From Pedobacter zeae (lineage in GTDB: Bacteria; Bacteroidota; Bacteroidia; Sphingobacteriales; Sphingobacteriaceae): 64,000 nt of DNA. Positions 17,958 through 27,744 of this stretch are shown one piece after another (within the stretch, counting starts at the first letter, position 1; each line of letters opens with the position of its first letter). The stretch covers positions 372,001 to 436,000 of the forward strand of contig NZ_JACIEF010000004.1 of assembly GCF_014196715.1 (NCBI RefSeq), in the 5' to 3' direction. Made by a program: the position numbers and the translations under genes. The notes below the pieces were generated by a model. That model did no database searches and was not told where the DNA came from. It worked only from the letters and a program-made list of their open reading frames with translations.

Positions 17958-20294
17958 ATGAAAAAGCGCATATTTAATCTAGCCGTCAATTATCCGGATT
18001 TACCTGGCGTAGATTCTGCCATCTCTTTTGGGCCTTTCATAAAATACCTGCATCGAAAAATTAAAGAAGAGCAAACCGTCAAATCTGCGCTTTACCGCAA
18101 TGCCCTTAAAGAATTTAAAAAGCAGGGAATAGATGATCAGGTTATTGCGCTGGAAGACATCTACTGGCATGAGTTATTGCTTGAACATATGTACGCCTGC
18201 CTTTCGCCCTCACTTCTGGCCGAAGATCAACTGGCCTGGGGCCTTTGTGCACCCATGCAGCCCATTACTTTTTACGGAACAGCACTGATGTATGAGCTGC
18301 TTGAGCATGAAGAAAAAGATCAGAGCACCTTTACCGGAACAAGAACGGCCGAGCAGCAACAGCGGGATCGGCTTCATTTTATCTATTCATTTATTCTTAA
18401 CGAATTATATGCTTTCCATGTGCCCTTAAAGGAAAAATATCATTCGGGAATCAATTCAGATACTGCTTTGCCGGGCTATTTTCAGATTGGGGTAAATACG
18501 GGATTTATCGAGGTTAAAGCCGAGAAACCCTTGCCCCAACTCAGTTATAGGGAGTTACAGCAATGCTTAAGTGAAGAATCCGGACTTGATAAGCTGCAGC
18601 AAGTATTGCCCTTATCGCTTTTCGAACTCAGGGGCATTTCAGTACTGACGATTACCGATGTTACCGCAAGGCAGGCCGTCGAAAATATTAAAGCCGTAAG
18701 GTTGAGCCGTGTGCCGGGTAACGAAGTTTCGGCTTACTCGGCTGTAATTCAGTCGCTTAAGATACTGGTTCAGAATGCCAATATAGAGTTTGATCTTTTT
18801 CCTTTTGTAAGGGTTAACAATAAAATGGTTTATGGTTATGTGAAAGAAGGAAGTGGATTGCTTTTCTCGGTGTGGGGCGAAGAAACGCTGAGCCCTGAAG
18901 CTTTTCAGGAAATTGCCGAGAGCTATGCCGCAAATCCCAATTCATTTTACTCGCCCGATATCTGGGCCGAAAGCAGAGAAATGTTTCCCTGGTTAGCGCG
19001 CTTCAGAGAACTGAATGTAAAGTCGATGGCACTTTTACCGGTATTTCATAATCAGGTATTGGTTGGTGTATTGGGCATGCACACCTGGGTTGGCGAAACG
19101 TTCGACGAAAAGAAAATTACGCTGCTGGAGCAGGTGCTGGCACCCATTGCCCAGTTACTGCAGGTTTACATTGATGAATTTAACCTCGAGCTCGAAAATA
19201 TCATTAAAGAGAAATATACTTCCATCCAGCCTGCTGTGCAATGGAAATTTAATGAAGCAGCCTGGCATTACCTGCGCAATAAGAAAAAGAATTTGCCGTT
19301 GCGTACCGAAGACATCAGCTTTACCGATGTTTATCCGTTTTATGGAGCGATAGATATCAGGAACTCGACAACCGAGAGAAATCTTGCCAGCAGAGCCGAT
19401 CTTAATCTGCATTTAAGCCTGCTCCGCAATACGCTCGAACAGCTTCGTAAGACCTATAGCGATGCACTGCTTGTCGAAATCATCTTTAACTGTAATAAAT
19501 GGAGTGCCATTTTGAATGACGATGAGCTGAATACCACCGAAGAAAACAGCCTCAATATTTTTCTCAATGAAGAAACCAGCGATTATTTGAGGCTTATTTC
19601 GCAATCGCACCCCAATACGAAAAGTATGATTGATCAGTACCTCGAAAGTATTTCAGTGCAAGGTGGCGTGGTATACAAAAACCGGCAGGCTTTAGAAACA
19701 TCCATGCAGCTGATTAATACTGACATTAACAATTATTTCGAGGCCGAACGCGAAAAACTACAGGAATCTTTCCCTTGCTATTTCGAGAAATTCAGGACAG
19801 ACGGAGTGGAATACGACATCTACATCGGGCAGTCTATTGCACCCGACCGTATTTTCAATCATTTTCACCTGAAGAACCTGCGTTTATGGCAACTTTCATC
19901 AATGGCGGCAATTGCAAAGATGGTGCGGCAGCGCCAGGCCGACCTGCCTGTTAAGCTGGCCACTACCCAATTAATTTTTATCCATAACCACCCGATCGAT
20001 ATCAGCTTCAGGATCGATGAGCGGAAATTTGATGTTGAAGGAGCTTACAACATCCGGTACCAGATGATTAAAAAAAGGATCGATAAAGTGCTTATCCGTA
20101 ATTCTGATGAGCGGCTAACCCAACCTGATAAACTGGCACTCATTTATCTGAATAAACGCGATATAGACGACTACCTCCCGTTTGTAAAATATCTGCAGGA
20201 AACCGGGGTGTTGGGAGTTGAAAGCGAAGATCTTGATTTAGAAGACCTGCAGGGTTTAAGTGGATTGAAAGCCCTGCGTTTAGGCATTGTTTAA
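17958..20294 (+). CDS. Large GAF-domain protein of unknown function
   Basis: A 778-residue cytosolic protein with no signal peptide or membrane segment. A region at about residues 255-400 (from VIQSLKILVQNANIEF to FDEKKITLLEQVLAPIAQLL) has the pattern of a GAF sensory domain. Flanking segments are mostly helical. Around residues 463-470 is AIDIRNSTTERN, which resembles the first metal-binding strand of class III nucleotidyl cyclases (FxDIxxST), but no second aspartate or transition-state motif is evident. The C-terminal part (QLIFIHNHPIDISFRIDER) is not recognised. It is conserved in Bacteroidota as a GAF-domain hypothetical protein. A TAAATTTG box at 17936-17943 lies just before the start. 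Confidence 0.75.
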   Translation: MKKRIFNLAVNYPDLPGVDSAISFGPFIKYLHRKIKEEQTVKSALYRNALKEFKKQGIDDQVIALEDIYWHELLLEHMYACLSPSLLAEDQLAWGLCAPMQPITFYGTALMYELLEHEEKDQSTFTGTRTAEQQQRDRLHFIYSFILNELYAFHVPLKEKYHSGINSDTALPGYFQIGVNTGFIEVKAEKPLPQLSYRELQQCLSEESGLDKLQQVLPLSLFELRGISVLTITDVTARQAVENIKAVRLSRVPGNEVSAYSAVIQSLKILVQNANIEFDLFPFVRVNNKMVYGYVKEGSGLLFSVWGEETLSPEAFQEIAESYAANPNSFYSPDIWAESREMFPWLARFRELNVKSMALLPVFHNQVLVGVLGMHTWVGETFDEKKITLLEQVLAPIAQLLQVYIDEFNLELENIIKEKYTSIQPAVQWKFNEAAWHYLRNKKKNLPLRTEDISFTDVYPFYGAIDIRNSTTERNLASRADLNLHLSLLRNTLEQLRKTYSDALLVEIIFNCNKWSAILNDDELNTTEENSLNIFLNEETSDYLRLISQSHPNTKSMIDQYLESISVQGGVVYKNRQALETSMQLINTDINNYFEAEREKLQESFPCYFEKFRTDGVEYDIYIGQSIAPDRIFNHFHLKNLRLWQLSSMAAIAKMVRQRQADLPVKLATTQLIFIHNHPIDISFRIDERKFDVEGAYNIRYQMIKKRIDKVLIRNSDERLTQPDKLALIYLNKRDIDDYLPFVKYLQETGVLGVESEDLDLEDLQGLSGLKALRLGIV

Positions 20295-20394
20295 GGGATA
20301 AAAGCGGAGTATCTTCAATAAGTTACATTGCCCCGTTATGGCCAATTCTTCCCGTTTCTTATATTGCGTCAGCTAACCCAAACCACCTATTGCT

Positions 20395-22104
20395 ATGCGC
20401 AGATTATTTCCGCTGTTTTTACTTTTAACTTTTATGGTAAAAGTGCAGGCCCAGATCAACGAAGCCAGCCTTGTAAGTCCGCTGATAAACCAATATCAGT
20501 CAGATAAAACGATGCTTAACCGCAAATACAGCCTCAAGCAATCGGAAGAATACTATAAACGAATGGAACGCTTTTATACCACATGGCAAAAACAATTAAA
20601 AGCATTGCCTTTTAGCAAACTTACGGTAAACGAAAAAGTTGATTACCTCTTGCTTAAGCGCGATATCCGTTCTGATTCGGCAGCTTTACAGCAGAACTAT
20701 GCAGAATTTAAGACCAGCATCTTTACCTTGCCTTTTGCCAATATCCTGCTTGATTTTGAAGCAAAACGCAGGATTGGTCGGCAGCAGGATGGTAAAACTA
20801 CGCAGCAGCAATTCGAACAACTGAAAGCAGCGATCCTGAAAACTGCAAAGGCGGTAGAAAAGAATGAGCTTGCTGTTAGCCCGGCGCAGGCTTTGTGGAC
20901 GCAAAAAACCATCAATCAATACCAGGCCGTATTTACTGAAGCTTATAAGTTTTACGACGGTTACGATCCGCAATTTACCAAAGCCACCAAATCCGTTTAT
21001 CCGGAAGTGGTTGACGCCATGAAAGATTATGCTGCGCTACTGGATAAAATGGCCAAACCTGCTAATGTTCGGGATGATGGAAGTGGTATTGTTGGCAATC
21101 CGATAGGAAGAAATGCATTGTTAAGCAACCTAAAGGATGAAATGATTGCCTACACGCCCGAGCAGATTGAGGCCATTGCAATACGGGAGTTTGCCTGGTG
21201 TGATGCCGAAATGCTCAGGGCTTCGCAACAAATGGGTTTTGGTAACGACTGGAAAAAAGCACTCGAAAAGGTAAAGACCGATTACCCTGAATTGGGCAAG
21301 CAACCCGAACTGGTTTATGAACTGGCCAATGAAGCCATCAACTTTGTAGAAAAAAACAAGCTGATCGCTATTCCGGAAATGGCTAAAGAAGGCTGGCGTA
21401 TGCGCATGTTAAGCCCGCAGGAACAATTGTATGCCCCGTTTTTTTTAGGTGGCGAATCGGTATTAATTGCCTATCCAACTGAAGATATGAGCGAAGATGC
21501 TAAAATGATGACTTTACGAGGAAACAACCGCCATTTTTCGAGAGCGGTAGTATTTCATGAGCTCATCCCGGGGCATAACCTGCAATATTTTATGCAAAGC
21601 CGCTATAAACCTTACCGCCGGGCATTTAGTACACCTTTCTGGACCGAAGGCTGGTCGCTCTACTGGGAAATGTTGCTTTGGGACCAGAATTTTCCTAAAT
21701 CTCCTGAAGATAAAATCGGGATGCTTTTTTGGCGCATGCACCGTTGTGCGCGCATTATTTTTTCAATGAATTATCATTTGGGTAAATGGACACCTCAGCA
21801 ATGTATCGATTTTCTGGTAGATCGTGTAGGTTTTGAACGGGCCAACGCCGAAGCAGAGGTGCGCCGCTCTTTTACAGGAGGTTACGGACCGCTTTATCAA
21901 ATTGGTTACATGTTGGGCGGCCTGCAATTCAGGGCTTTGCATAAGGAGCTGGTAGGAAGTGGTAAAATGACTAATATTCAATTCCACAACCGCATATTAC
22001 ACGAAAATAATATGCCGGTAGAAATGGTAAGGGCTTTACTGACCAACCAGCAACTACCCGAAAATTTCAGTACCCGATGGAAATTTGCCGGTGATATTAA
22101 ATAA
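20395..22104 (+). CDS. DUF885 family secreted protein (putative metallopeptidase)
   Basis: A 569-residue exported protein with the signal peptide LFPLFLLLTFMVKVQAQ. The central motif VVFHELIPGHNLQ is the HExxxGH-like zinc site of DUF885, a family that clusters structurally with M32/M3-like gluzincin peptidases. The downstream glutamate in PFWTEGWSLYWEMLLWD is the expected third ligand. The remainder is helical (long Gln/Lys/Ala-rich helices in the N-terminal half and a QIGYMLGGLQFRAL segment near the end). The family is widespread in Bacteroidota and is usually assumed to be a carboxypeptidase or oligopeptidase, but its activity is not established for this branch. It starts about 100 bases after the GAF-protein gene. 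Confidence 0.85.
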   Translation: MRRLFPLFLLLTFMVKVQAQINEASLVSPLINQYQSDKTMLNRKYSLKQSEEYYKRMERFYTTWQKQLKALPFSKLTVNEKVDYLLLKRDIRSDSAALQQNYAEFKTSIFTLPFANILLDFEAKRRIGRQQDGKTTQQQFEQLKAAILKTAKAVEKNELAVSPAQALWTQKTINQYQAVFTEAYKFYDGYDPQFTKATKSVYPEVVDAMKDYAALLDKMAKPANVRDDGSGIVGNPIGRNALLSNLKDEMIAYTPEQIEAIAIREFAWCDAEMLRASQQMGFGNDWKKALEKVKTDYPELGKQPELVYELANEAINFVEKNKLIAIPEMAKEGWRMRMLSPQEQLYAPFFLGGESVLIAYPTEDMSEDAKMMTLRGNNRHFSRAVVFHELIPGHNLQYFMQSRYKPYRRAFSTPFWTEGWSLYWEMLLWDQNFPKSPEDKIGMLFWRMHRCARIIFSMNYHLGKWTPQQCIDFLVDRVGFERANAEAEVRRSFTGGYGPLYQIGYMLGGLQFRALHKELVGSGKMTNIQFHNRILHENNMPVEMVRALLTNQQLPENFSTRWKFAGDIK

Positions 22105-22240
22105 GTAAAAAGCTGTAATCAGGATAAGATTTCTTAAGCTGATGCTGTGGAAAAGTTGATAAGTATTTTTACATGCCTGTAGTTTTTGGTATGGCTATTG
22201 TAAAGGTTGTGAAACGCTATTCAACGTTATACAGAAAATT

Positions 22241-23560
22241 ATGAAATTACAATTATTTAAAACCTTACCAGTTGCGCTCGCTGGTTTACTCATCGGGTCT
22301 GTTGCTTCAGCTCAGGAAAGCCCTGCAACATCAACAACGTTCAGAACATGGTCTATCGGCGTAAACGCCGGTGTGCTTACGCCATTATCGCCATTGGGTG
22401 GCAAAAACGATTTTAGCAATAACAAATCGAGTTTTGGTTATGGCCTTTACATCAAAAAACAATTTACACCTTATTTCTCCCTACGTTTAGACGGAGTTCG
22501 TGGTAAATTAAAAGGCGATAACTCCGAACCTTATGAAAGCGGAGCGGTAAACAACTCTCCGGTGAGGGCTTTCGATACACAATTATCTTATTCAGGAAGT
22601 TTGAGCGCTGTAGTAAACATGTTCAATATCGATATGTTTAAAAAAGAAAACACTTTACAGCTTTATGCTTCTGCTGGTGCAGGTATTGCTGGTTATAAAC
22701 CAACCATTACAACAGCAACCGGTACCTCTCTTTTTGCAGGAGATAAAAACATCAATGAGTTGATCATCCCTGTAGGCTTAGGTGCTAAATTTAAAATCTC
22801 GGATGCGGTTAACTTCGATTTGGGTTGGACAATCAACTTTGTGGATGGAGATAACTTAGATGGTTACTACAAAGGTGGTAATGATAAATACAACTACGCT
22901 TATGCAGGTTTGGAATTTGCTTTAGGTAGCGGAAAACAATTGGCTTTCCATAATCCTGTAGCCTTAACTTATGACGAAGCTTTAAAAGCAAAACAAACTG
23001 CAGAAGGTTTGAAATCTGATTTAAACGCACAAAAAGCAGATAACGCAAAATTACGTGCTGAATTGAACGATATCTTAAAAGATACCGATGGTGATGGTGT
23101 TGCAGATAAATTGGATAAATGTCCTGATACTCCTGCCGGTACGGTAGTAGATGGTTCAGGTTGTCCATTAAAAACACCAGAAAAAGTTGTAGAAAAAGTA
23201 ATTGTAACTGAAGAAGACCGCAAAGTGGTTAATGAAGCCATTAAAAACTTAGAGTTCGATTTAGGCAAAGCAACTATCCGCCCTAAATCTTACGCTTCGT
23301 TAAACAGGGTTGCTGCCTTATTAATTCAGAAAAACTTCAGCTTAAAGCTGGCAGGCCACACCGATAATACTGGTTCAAAAGAATTAAACTTACGTTTATC
23401 AAAAGAAAGAGCAGAATCTGTTAAAGCTTATTTGGTTTCTCAAGGTGCCAACGCATCACGTATCGAAGCTACAGGTTACGGTATGGGTCAGCCAATTGCT
23501 TCTAATAAAACAGCAGCTGGTCGTCAGCAAAACCGTCGCGTAGAGTTTACACTTTACTAG
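22241..23560 (+). CDS. OmpA-family outer-membrane protein
   Basis: A 439-residue protein linking outer membrane and peptidoglycan. After a signal peptide ending SVASAQ comes a beta-barrel of about 220 residues with aromatic strands and Gly turns. A short coiled segment (EALKAKQTAEGLKSDLNAQ) follows. The thrombospondin type 3-like calcium repeat DTDGDGVADKLDKCPDTP is at about residues 281-300. The C-terminal OmpA peptidoglycan-binding domain is recognised by NLEFDLGKATIRP, LAGHTDNTGS, RLSKERAESVKAYL and NRRVEF. This barrel/TSP3/OmpA order is the usual major porin-like OmpA of Bacteroidota. It is transcribed alone with its own terminator, and its codon use suggests high expression. Confidence 0.93.
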   Translation: MKLQLFKTLPVALAGLLIGSVASAQESPATSTTFRTWSIGVNAGVLTPLSPLGGKNDFSNNKSSFGYGLYIKKQFTPYFSLRLDGVRGKLKGDNSEPYESGAVNNSPVRAFDTQLSYSGSLSAVVNMFNIDMFKKENTLQLYASAGAGIAGYKPTITTATGTSLFAGDKNINELIIPVGLGAKFKISDAVNFDLGWTINFVDGDNLDGYYKGGNDKYNYAYAGLEFALGSGKQLAFHNPVALTYDEALKAKQTAEGLKSDLNAQKADNAKLRAELNDILKDTDGDGVADKLDKCPDTPAGTVVDGSGCPLKTPEKVVEKVIVTEEDRKVVNEAIKNLEFDLGKATIRPKSYASLNRVAALLIQKNFSLKLAGHTDNTGSKELNLRLSKERAESVKAYLVSQGANASRIEATGYGMGQPIASNKTAAGRQQNRRVEFTLY

Positions 23561-23580
23561 AAACTTAATTTTACCCGTTA

Positions 23581-23610
23581 AAGCCTTTGATGAAAATCAG
23601 GGGCTTTTTT
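23581..23610 (+). terminator. Terminator after the OmpA-family gene
   Basis: The stem AAGCCTTTGAT / ATCAGGGGCTT has a GAAA loop and is followed by TTTTT. Two G-T wobble pairs are in the middle of the stem. Confidence 0.75.
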
Positions 23611-24571
23611 AATTTAGATTTTTTTGAATATTGCTCAGATCACTGTTTCTGAAACCGTATGATTTTGGAGTATATTTTTGGTAAATAATTTTATTGTTTC
23701 TGCTGTCATAAATGGAAATGATTTTATCAAAGGAATTTTGTGTGTAAACAAGATATTTTATATTTGAACCTGGCTTTAATATTAATTCATCAAGCTCTTT
23801 TGTAGAAACAAACTGAACTTGATATTGGTATTTTTCACTTTTGCCTTGATTTACTTCGTTAAGGATTGAATACTGATTGAATTCCTGATTAAAGCTGTCT
23901 TTGACATAATCAGGAATATACAATGGCTCATTTTTAAGCTTACTTAGACTTAATTTATCAGTGGTTTCGAATTCAATATCAAATTCATTCCTAGATATTA
24001 ATGCATTATTCAATAGCATTAAATAAGTGGTTAACATGCCGGGCGACCAATTATAAAATGTGGCATGCTGGTAAAGGTTATTAATAAAAAGTTTATTTTT
24101 ATTAGATGTAGATGTAAAACTATAACCAATATCTTCCAGGTATTTAAGCGTAAACAAATCTGGGTACAAATTTACGGTGGCTATAACGGGCATGTTTTTT
24201 TTTGTCCTTTTATGAGCGCCGAGTTTCAGGGCATACAATACGTTTAGGGAGTTAAGAGAATCGACTTGTTCTGTGTAGCTATCAAAATAGAAAAAAGAGT
24301 ATGCAGGATTGTCTTGATATTGAGCTAATTCGTTTGGTTTTATAATTAAAAACGGGGTTATAGTCCATGATTTTTGAATAGCCTCGCGGTATTTCTCAAT
24401 GTTTTTATAGTCATCATATCTTAAAGTAAAGAGTGTGGTAGTACCTTTAAATTTTTTAAAATCATTATCGTTTAAATAAGACTGTGCAAAACATGATACC
24501 TGCGCTTTGGTAATGTTTACAGTGCACATAGCTGCAGAAATGATCAGCCAAATTTTAATTTTATTTTTCAT
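23609..24571 (-). CDS. Secreted protein of unknown function
   Basis: A 320-residue protein with a clear signal peptide (IKIWLIISAAMCTVNITKAQ) and one Cys soon after cleavage (VSCFAQ). It is not a lipoprotein, because the Cys is not preceded by a lipobox at the right place. The mature part is rich in Asn, Tyr, Lys and Leu with many short strands, and I recognise no domain. It converges on the OmpA-family gene and shares the short terminator region. The upstream side faces the MarR regulator, but the products do not suggest a link. It is a real gene by length, signal peptide and codon use, but no function can be offered. Confidence 0.7.
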   Translation of the reverse strand: MKNKIKIWLIISAAMCTVNITKAQVSCFAQSYLNDNDFKKFKGTTTLFTLRYDDYKNIEKYREAIQKSWTITPFLIIKPNELAQYQDNPAYSFFYFDSYTEQVDSLNSLNVLYALKLGAHKRTKKNMPVIATVNLYPDLFTLKYLEDIGYSFTSTSNKNKLFINNLYQHATFYNWSPGMLTTYLMLLNNALISRNEFDIEFETTDKLSLSKLKNEPLYIPDYVKDSFNQEFNQYSILNEVNQGKSEKYQYQVQFVSTKELDELILKPGSNIKYLVYTQNSFDKIISIYDSRNNKIIYQKYTPKSYGFRNSDLSNIQKNLN

Positions 24572-24631
24572 GTTGCGTGTATTAGTGTTGATCTAATCTA
24601 CAAATAAAACACAAAAAAAATCGGAATCTTT

Positions 24632-24663
24632 ATTGCATTAACAAAATACATTCATTAGCTTTG
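24632..24663 (+). promoter_or_regulatory. Probable Bacteroidota promoter of the MarR/beta-oxidation operon
   Basis: ATTG at 24632-24635, then a 20-base spacer, then TAGCTTTG at 24656-24663, which fits the TTTG / TAnnTTTG consensus of the Bacteroidota primary sigma factor. It lies 27 bases before the MarR start codon. Confidence 0.45.
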
Positions 24664-24690
24664 TTATGCAAGCATAATAAATTAACAGAA

Positions 24691-25125
24691 ATGAAACAAC
24701 ATCAAACCATAGATTACCATGTTAAGTTTGCGTGGCAAAATATGTTTAATAAGTATAATCAGATGGCATCCGGTTTTGGGATTACACAGGCCATTGGATA
24801 TATGCTGATCAACATTGACGATACTGATGGCACAGCTGTTTCAAATTTAGCTGCCTTGCTGGGTGTTAAAGCCACCAGCCTTTCCCGTATGTTAAACAAT
24901 ATGGAAGAAGCCAACCTGATTTACCGCGAAACTTCTGCAGGGGATAAACGTTCGGTAAAAGTTTTCCTTACTGATTTTGGTAAAGAGAAAAAACATTTGG
25001 CCAAAGGTGTTGTCAGGAAATTTAATGAATACCTCGATGAGCATTTTACTAAAAAAGAGAAAGAAACCTTCATTAATTTACTCATCAAACTGAACGAAAT
25101 CACGGTAGCTTATACTGTCGATTAA
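24691..25125 (+). CDS. MarR-family transcriptional regulator
   Basis: A dimeric winged-helix repressor of about 144 residues. The start MKQHQTIDYHVKFAWQ is used because the frame upstream of it (ten codons) overlaps the promoter box. The helix-turn-helix is at GTAVSNLAALLGVKATSLSRMLNNMEEANLI, and the wing is RETSAGDKRSVKVFLTDFG. It is the first gene before the beta-oxidation enzymes with only 74 bases between, in the same direction, so it most likely regulates that operon and possibly itself. MarR proteins upstream of fad genes usually respond to acyl-CoA or fatty acids; the ligand here is inference. Confidence 0.92.
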   Translation: MKQHQTIDYHVKFAWQNMFNKYNQMASGFGITQAIGYMLINIDDTDGTAVSNLAALLGVKATSLSRMLNNMEEANLIYRETSAGDKRSVKVFLTDFGKEKKHLAKGVVRKFNEYLDEHFTKKEKETFINLLIKLNEITVAYTVD

Positions 25126-25199
25126 TCAGATATAAAATCGCCTGTTTGGTAATGGCTAAAACAGGTTCTTTAAGACTACTGAAAAGCAAATAGATAACA

Positions 25200-27605
25200 A
25201 TGAAACGAAGCATTAATAAAGTTGCTGTTTTAGGTTCGGGTATTATGGGGTCGCGTATTGCATGCCATTTCGCCAATATTGGTGTTGAGGTATTGCTATT
25301 GGATATCGCCCCAAAAGAACTCAGTCCCGAAGAGCAGGCAAAAGGATTAGCGCTGGATAACCCAGCAGTAAAAAACCGGATTGTAAATGCAGCTTTGCAA
25401 ACCGCAGTGAAAACCAATCCATCACCGGTTTATACCAAAAAAGCATTAAATAAGATCAAAACCGGAAACTTCGACGATGATATGCCGAAAATTGCTGGTT
25501 ACGATTGGGTGATTGAAGTGGTGGTCGAAAATCTTGATATTAAGAAAAAAGTTTTCGAACAGGTAGAGCAATTCCGTAAGCCGGGTACTTTAATCACTTC
25601 AAATACTTCCGGTATTCCGATACACCTCATGGCAGAAGGCAGGAGCGAAGATTTTAAAGCGCATTTCTGTGGAACACATTTTTTTAATCCACCGCGTTAT
25701 TTAAAATTATTAGAAATTATTCCTATCCCTTATACAAAACCGGAGATCGTTGATTTCCTTATGCATTATGGTGATAAGTTTTTAGGTAAAACAACCGTTT
25801 TATGTAAAGACACCCCGGCTTTTATTGCTAACCGTGTGGGCGTTTATTCCATTATGGCACTTTTACACCTGGTTGAGAAATTAGATCTCACTGTAGAAGA
25901 AGTAGATAAATTTACCGGACCAGCGCTGGGCAGGCCAAAATCGGCTACTTTCCGTACTTCTGATGTGGTTGGTTTAGATACCATGATCAAAGTAGCCAAA
26001 GGTCTTTACGACAACTGTCCTGACGATAAAGCGCATGAACTGTTTAAACTTCCGGCTTATGTGCAGAAAATGGAAGAGAACAAGTGGCTTGGCGATAAAA
26101 CCAAACAGGGTTTCTATAAAAAAACAAAAACTGCTGATGGTAAAACCGAAATCCTGGCACTTGATTTAAAAACATTAGAGTATAAACCTCAGCAAAAAGT
26201 AAAATCAGCCACTTTGGAAATGGCCAAACCGGTGGAGAACCTTCGTGAGCGGATGAAGATTTTTGCTAAAGGAAAAGATAAGGCAGGCGAACTGTTCCGC
26301 CACTCTTCTTTTGGTTTGTTCGAATATGTATCTGACCGTATTCCAGAAATTTCTGACGAGCTATACCGTATTGATGATGCCATGCGTGCAGGTTTCGGCT
26401 GGGAACTTGGTCCTTTCGAGTTGTGGGATGCTGTAGGTGTAAAAGAGGCCATCGAGGGCATGGAGCAATATGGCAATAAAGCGGCTGCCTGGGTGCACGA
26501 AATGCTCGATGCGGGGAATACATCATTCTATAAAGTAGAAAACGGCATCAAAAAATATTACGATATCCCTTCTAAAAATTATAAAGCTTTACCGGGTACG
26601 GATGAGTTTATCATTTTAGACAACCTGCGCGAAACGAAAACCCTTTGGAAAAACTCTGGTGTTTCGATCATCGACCTGGGAGATGGTATTCTGAACGTAG
26701 AATTCCACACCAAAATGAATACCATTGGTGGTGATGTAATCTCCGGAATCAACAAAGCCATTGATATGGCCGAGAAAGATTACCGTGGCCTGGTGATTGG
26801 CAATGATGGTGCAAATTTCTCTGCTGGTGCCAATGTGGGGATGATTTTTATGATGGCGATAGAACAGGAGTGGGACGAACTGAATATGGCAATACGCATG
26901 TTCCAGAATACTTCAATGCGTATCCGTTATTCTTCCATCCCGGTTGTGGTAGCTCCTCATAACCTAACCTTGGGGGGTGGATGTGAGTTTAGTTTACACG
27001 CCGATCACGTACAGCTTTCTGCCGAAACTTATATGGGCTTGGTAGAGTTTGGCGTGGGCGTGATCCCGGGTGGTGGTGGAACAAAGGAGTTTGCTTTGCG
27101 CGCCTCAGATGAATATAAGGATGATCAAATTGTGCAGAATGCACTGAAAGACCGTTTCTTAACCATCGGAATGGCCAAAGTTTCTACTTCAGGTTACGAA
27201 GCTTACGAACTGGGTTACCTCCAAAAAGATAAATTTTCAATCTCGATGAACCGCAACCGTTTATTGGCCGACGCAAAAGCCAAAGCCATTGAACTGGCTG
27301 ATGCAGGATATACCAAACCGGTTCAGCGCAACGATATTAAAGTTCTGGGAAAACAAGGATTAGGAATTGTTTATGCAGGTGCAAATAGCATGTATGCAGG
27401 GCATTTCATCTCTGAACACGATAAAAAAATCTCCGAAAAATTAGGTTATGTAATGTGTGGTGGCGATTTATCTTATCCAACAGAAGTAACCGAGCAATAC
27501 TTGTTGGATCTGGAAAGAGAAGCATTTTTATCACTCGCAGGAGAACGGAAATCGTTGGAGCGGATTCAGTCAATTATTACGAAAGGTAAACCGTTGAGGA
27601 ATTAG
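25200..27605 (+). CDS. FadN-type 3-hydroxyacyl-CoA dehydrogenase / enoyl-CoA hydratase
   Basis: Bifunctional beta-oxidation enzyme of 801 residues catalysing hydration of enoyl-CoA and oxidation of 3-hydroxyacyl-CoA. The domain order is that of Bacillus FadN, dehydrogenase first and hydratase last, the reverse of E. coli FadB. The N-terminal NAD-binding site is VLGSGIMGSRIACHF; HFFNPPRYLKLLEI carries the catalytic His region, and CKDTPAFIANRVG follows. The C-terminal crotonase part has SAGANVGM, the oxyanion/Glu segment GGGCEFSLHAD and EFGVGVIPGGGGTKE with the second catalytic Glu. It is the first enzyme gene after MarR and is followed by the thiolase gene across a repeat-containing gap. Confidence 0.95.
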   Translation: MKRSINKVAVLGSGIMGSRIACHFANIGVEVLLLDIAPKELSPEEQAKGLALDNPAVKNRIVNAALQTAVKTNPSPVYTKKALNKIKTGNFDDDMPKIAGYDWVIEVVVENLDIKKKVFEQVEQFRKPGTLITSNTSGIPIHLMAEGRSEDFKAHFCGTHFFNPPRYLKLLEIIPIPYTKPEIVDFLMHYGDKFLGKTTVLCKDTPAFIANRVGVYSIMALLHLVEKLDLTVEEVDKFTGPALGRPKSATFRTSDVVGLDTMIKVAKGLYDNCPDDKAHELFKLPAYVQKMEENKWLGDKTKQGFYKKTKTADGKTEILALDLKTLEYKPQQKVKSATLEMAKPVENLRERMKIFAKGKDKAGELFRHSSFGLFEYVSDRIPEISDELYRIDDAMRAGFGWELGPFELWDAVGVKEAIEGMEQYGNKAAAWVHEMLDAGNTSFYKVENGIKKYYDIPSKNYKALPGTDEFIILDNLRETKTLWKNSGVSIIDLGDGILNVEFHTKMNTIGGDVISGINKAIDMAEKDYRGLVIGNDGANFSAGANVGMIFMMAIEQEWDELNMAIRMFQNTSMRIRYSSIPVVVAPHNLTLGGGCEFSLHADHVQLSAETYMGLVEFGVGVIPGGGGTKEFALRASDEYKDDQIVQNALKDRFLTIGMAKVSTSGYEAYELGYLQKDKFSISMNRNRLLADAKAKAIELADAGYTKPVQRNDIKVLGKQGLGIVYAGANSMYAGHFISEHDKKISEKLGYVMCGGDLSYPTEVTEQYLLDLEREAFLSLAGERKSLERIQSIITKGKPLRN

Positions 27606-27626
27606 TGAGTTAAATATTTAGGAATG

Positions 27627-27738
27627 AGTATCAAGTATCAGGATACGAATGACGAATAAAGTTTTACTTACATTAATTAACAAATAAAACAATGCGAGGA
27701 TTAGGTCTTGATACTTGATTCTGGCTACTAGATACTAA
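27627..27738 (+). repeat. Intergenic TTGATACT repeats before the thiolase gene
   Basis: AGTATCAAGTATCAGGATAC at 27627-27646 and TCTTGATACTTGATTC at 27706-27721 are inverted with respect to each other. A further TAGATACTAAA copy runs up to the start codon of the thiolase gene. It belongs to the same family as the copies at 28925, 29473 and 60071. Confidence 0.7.
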
Positions 27739-27744
27739 AAAAAA

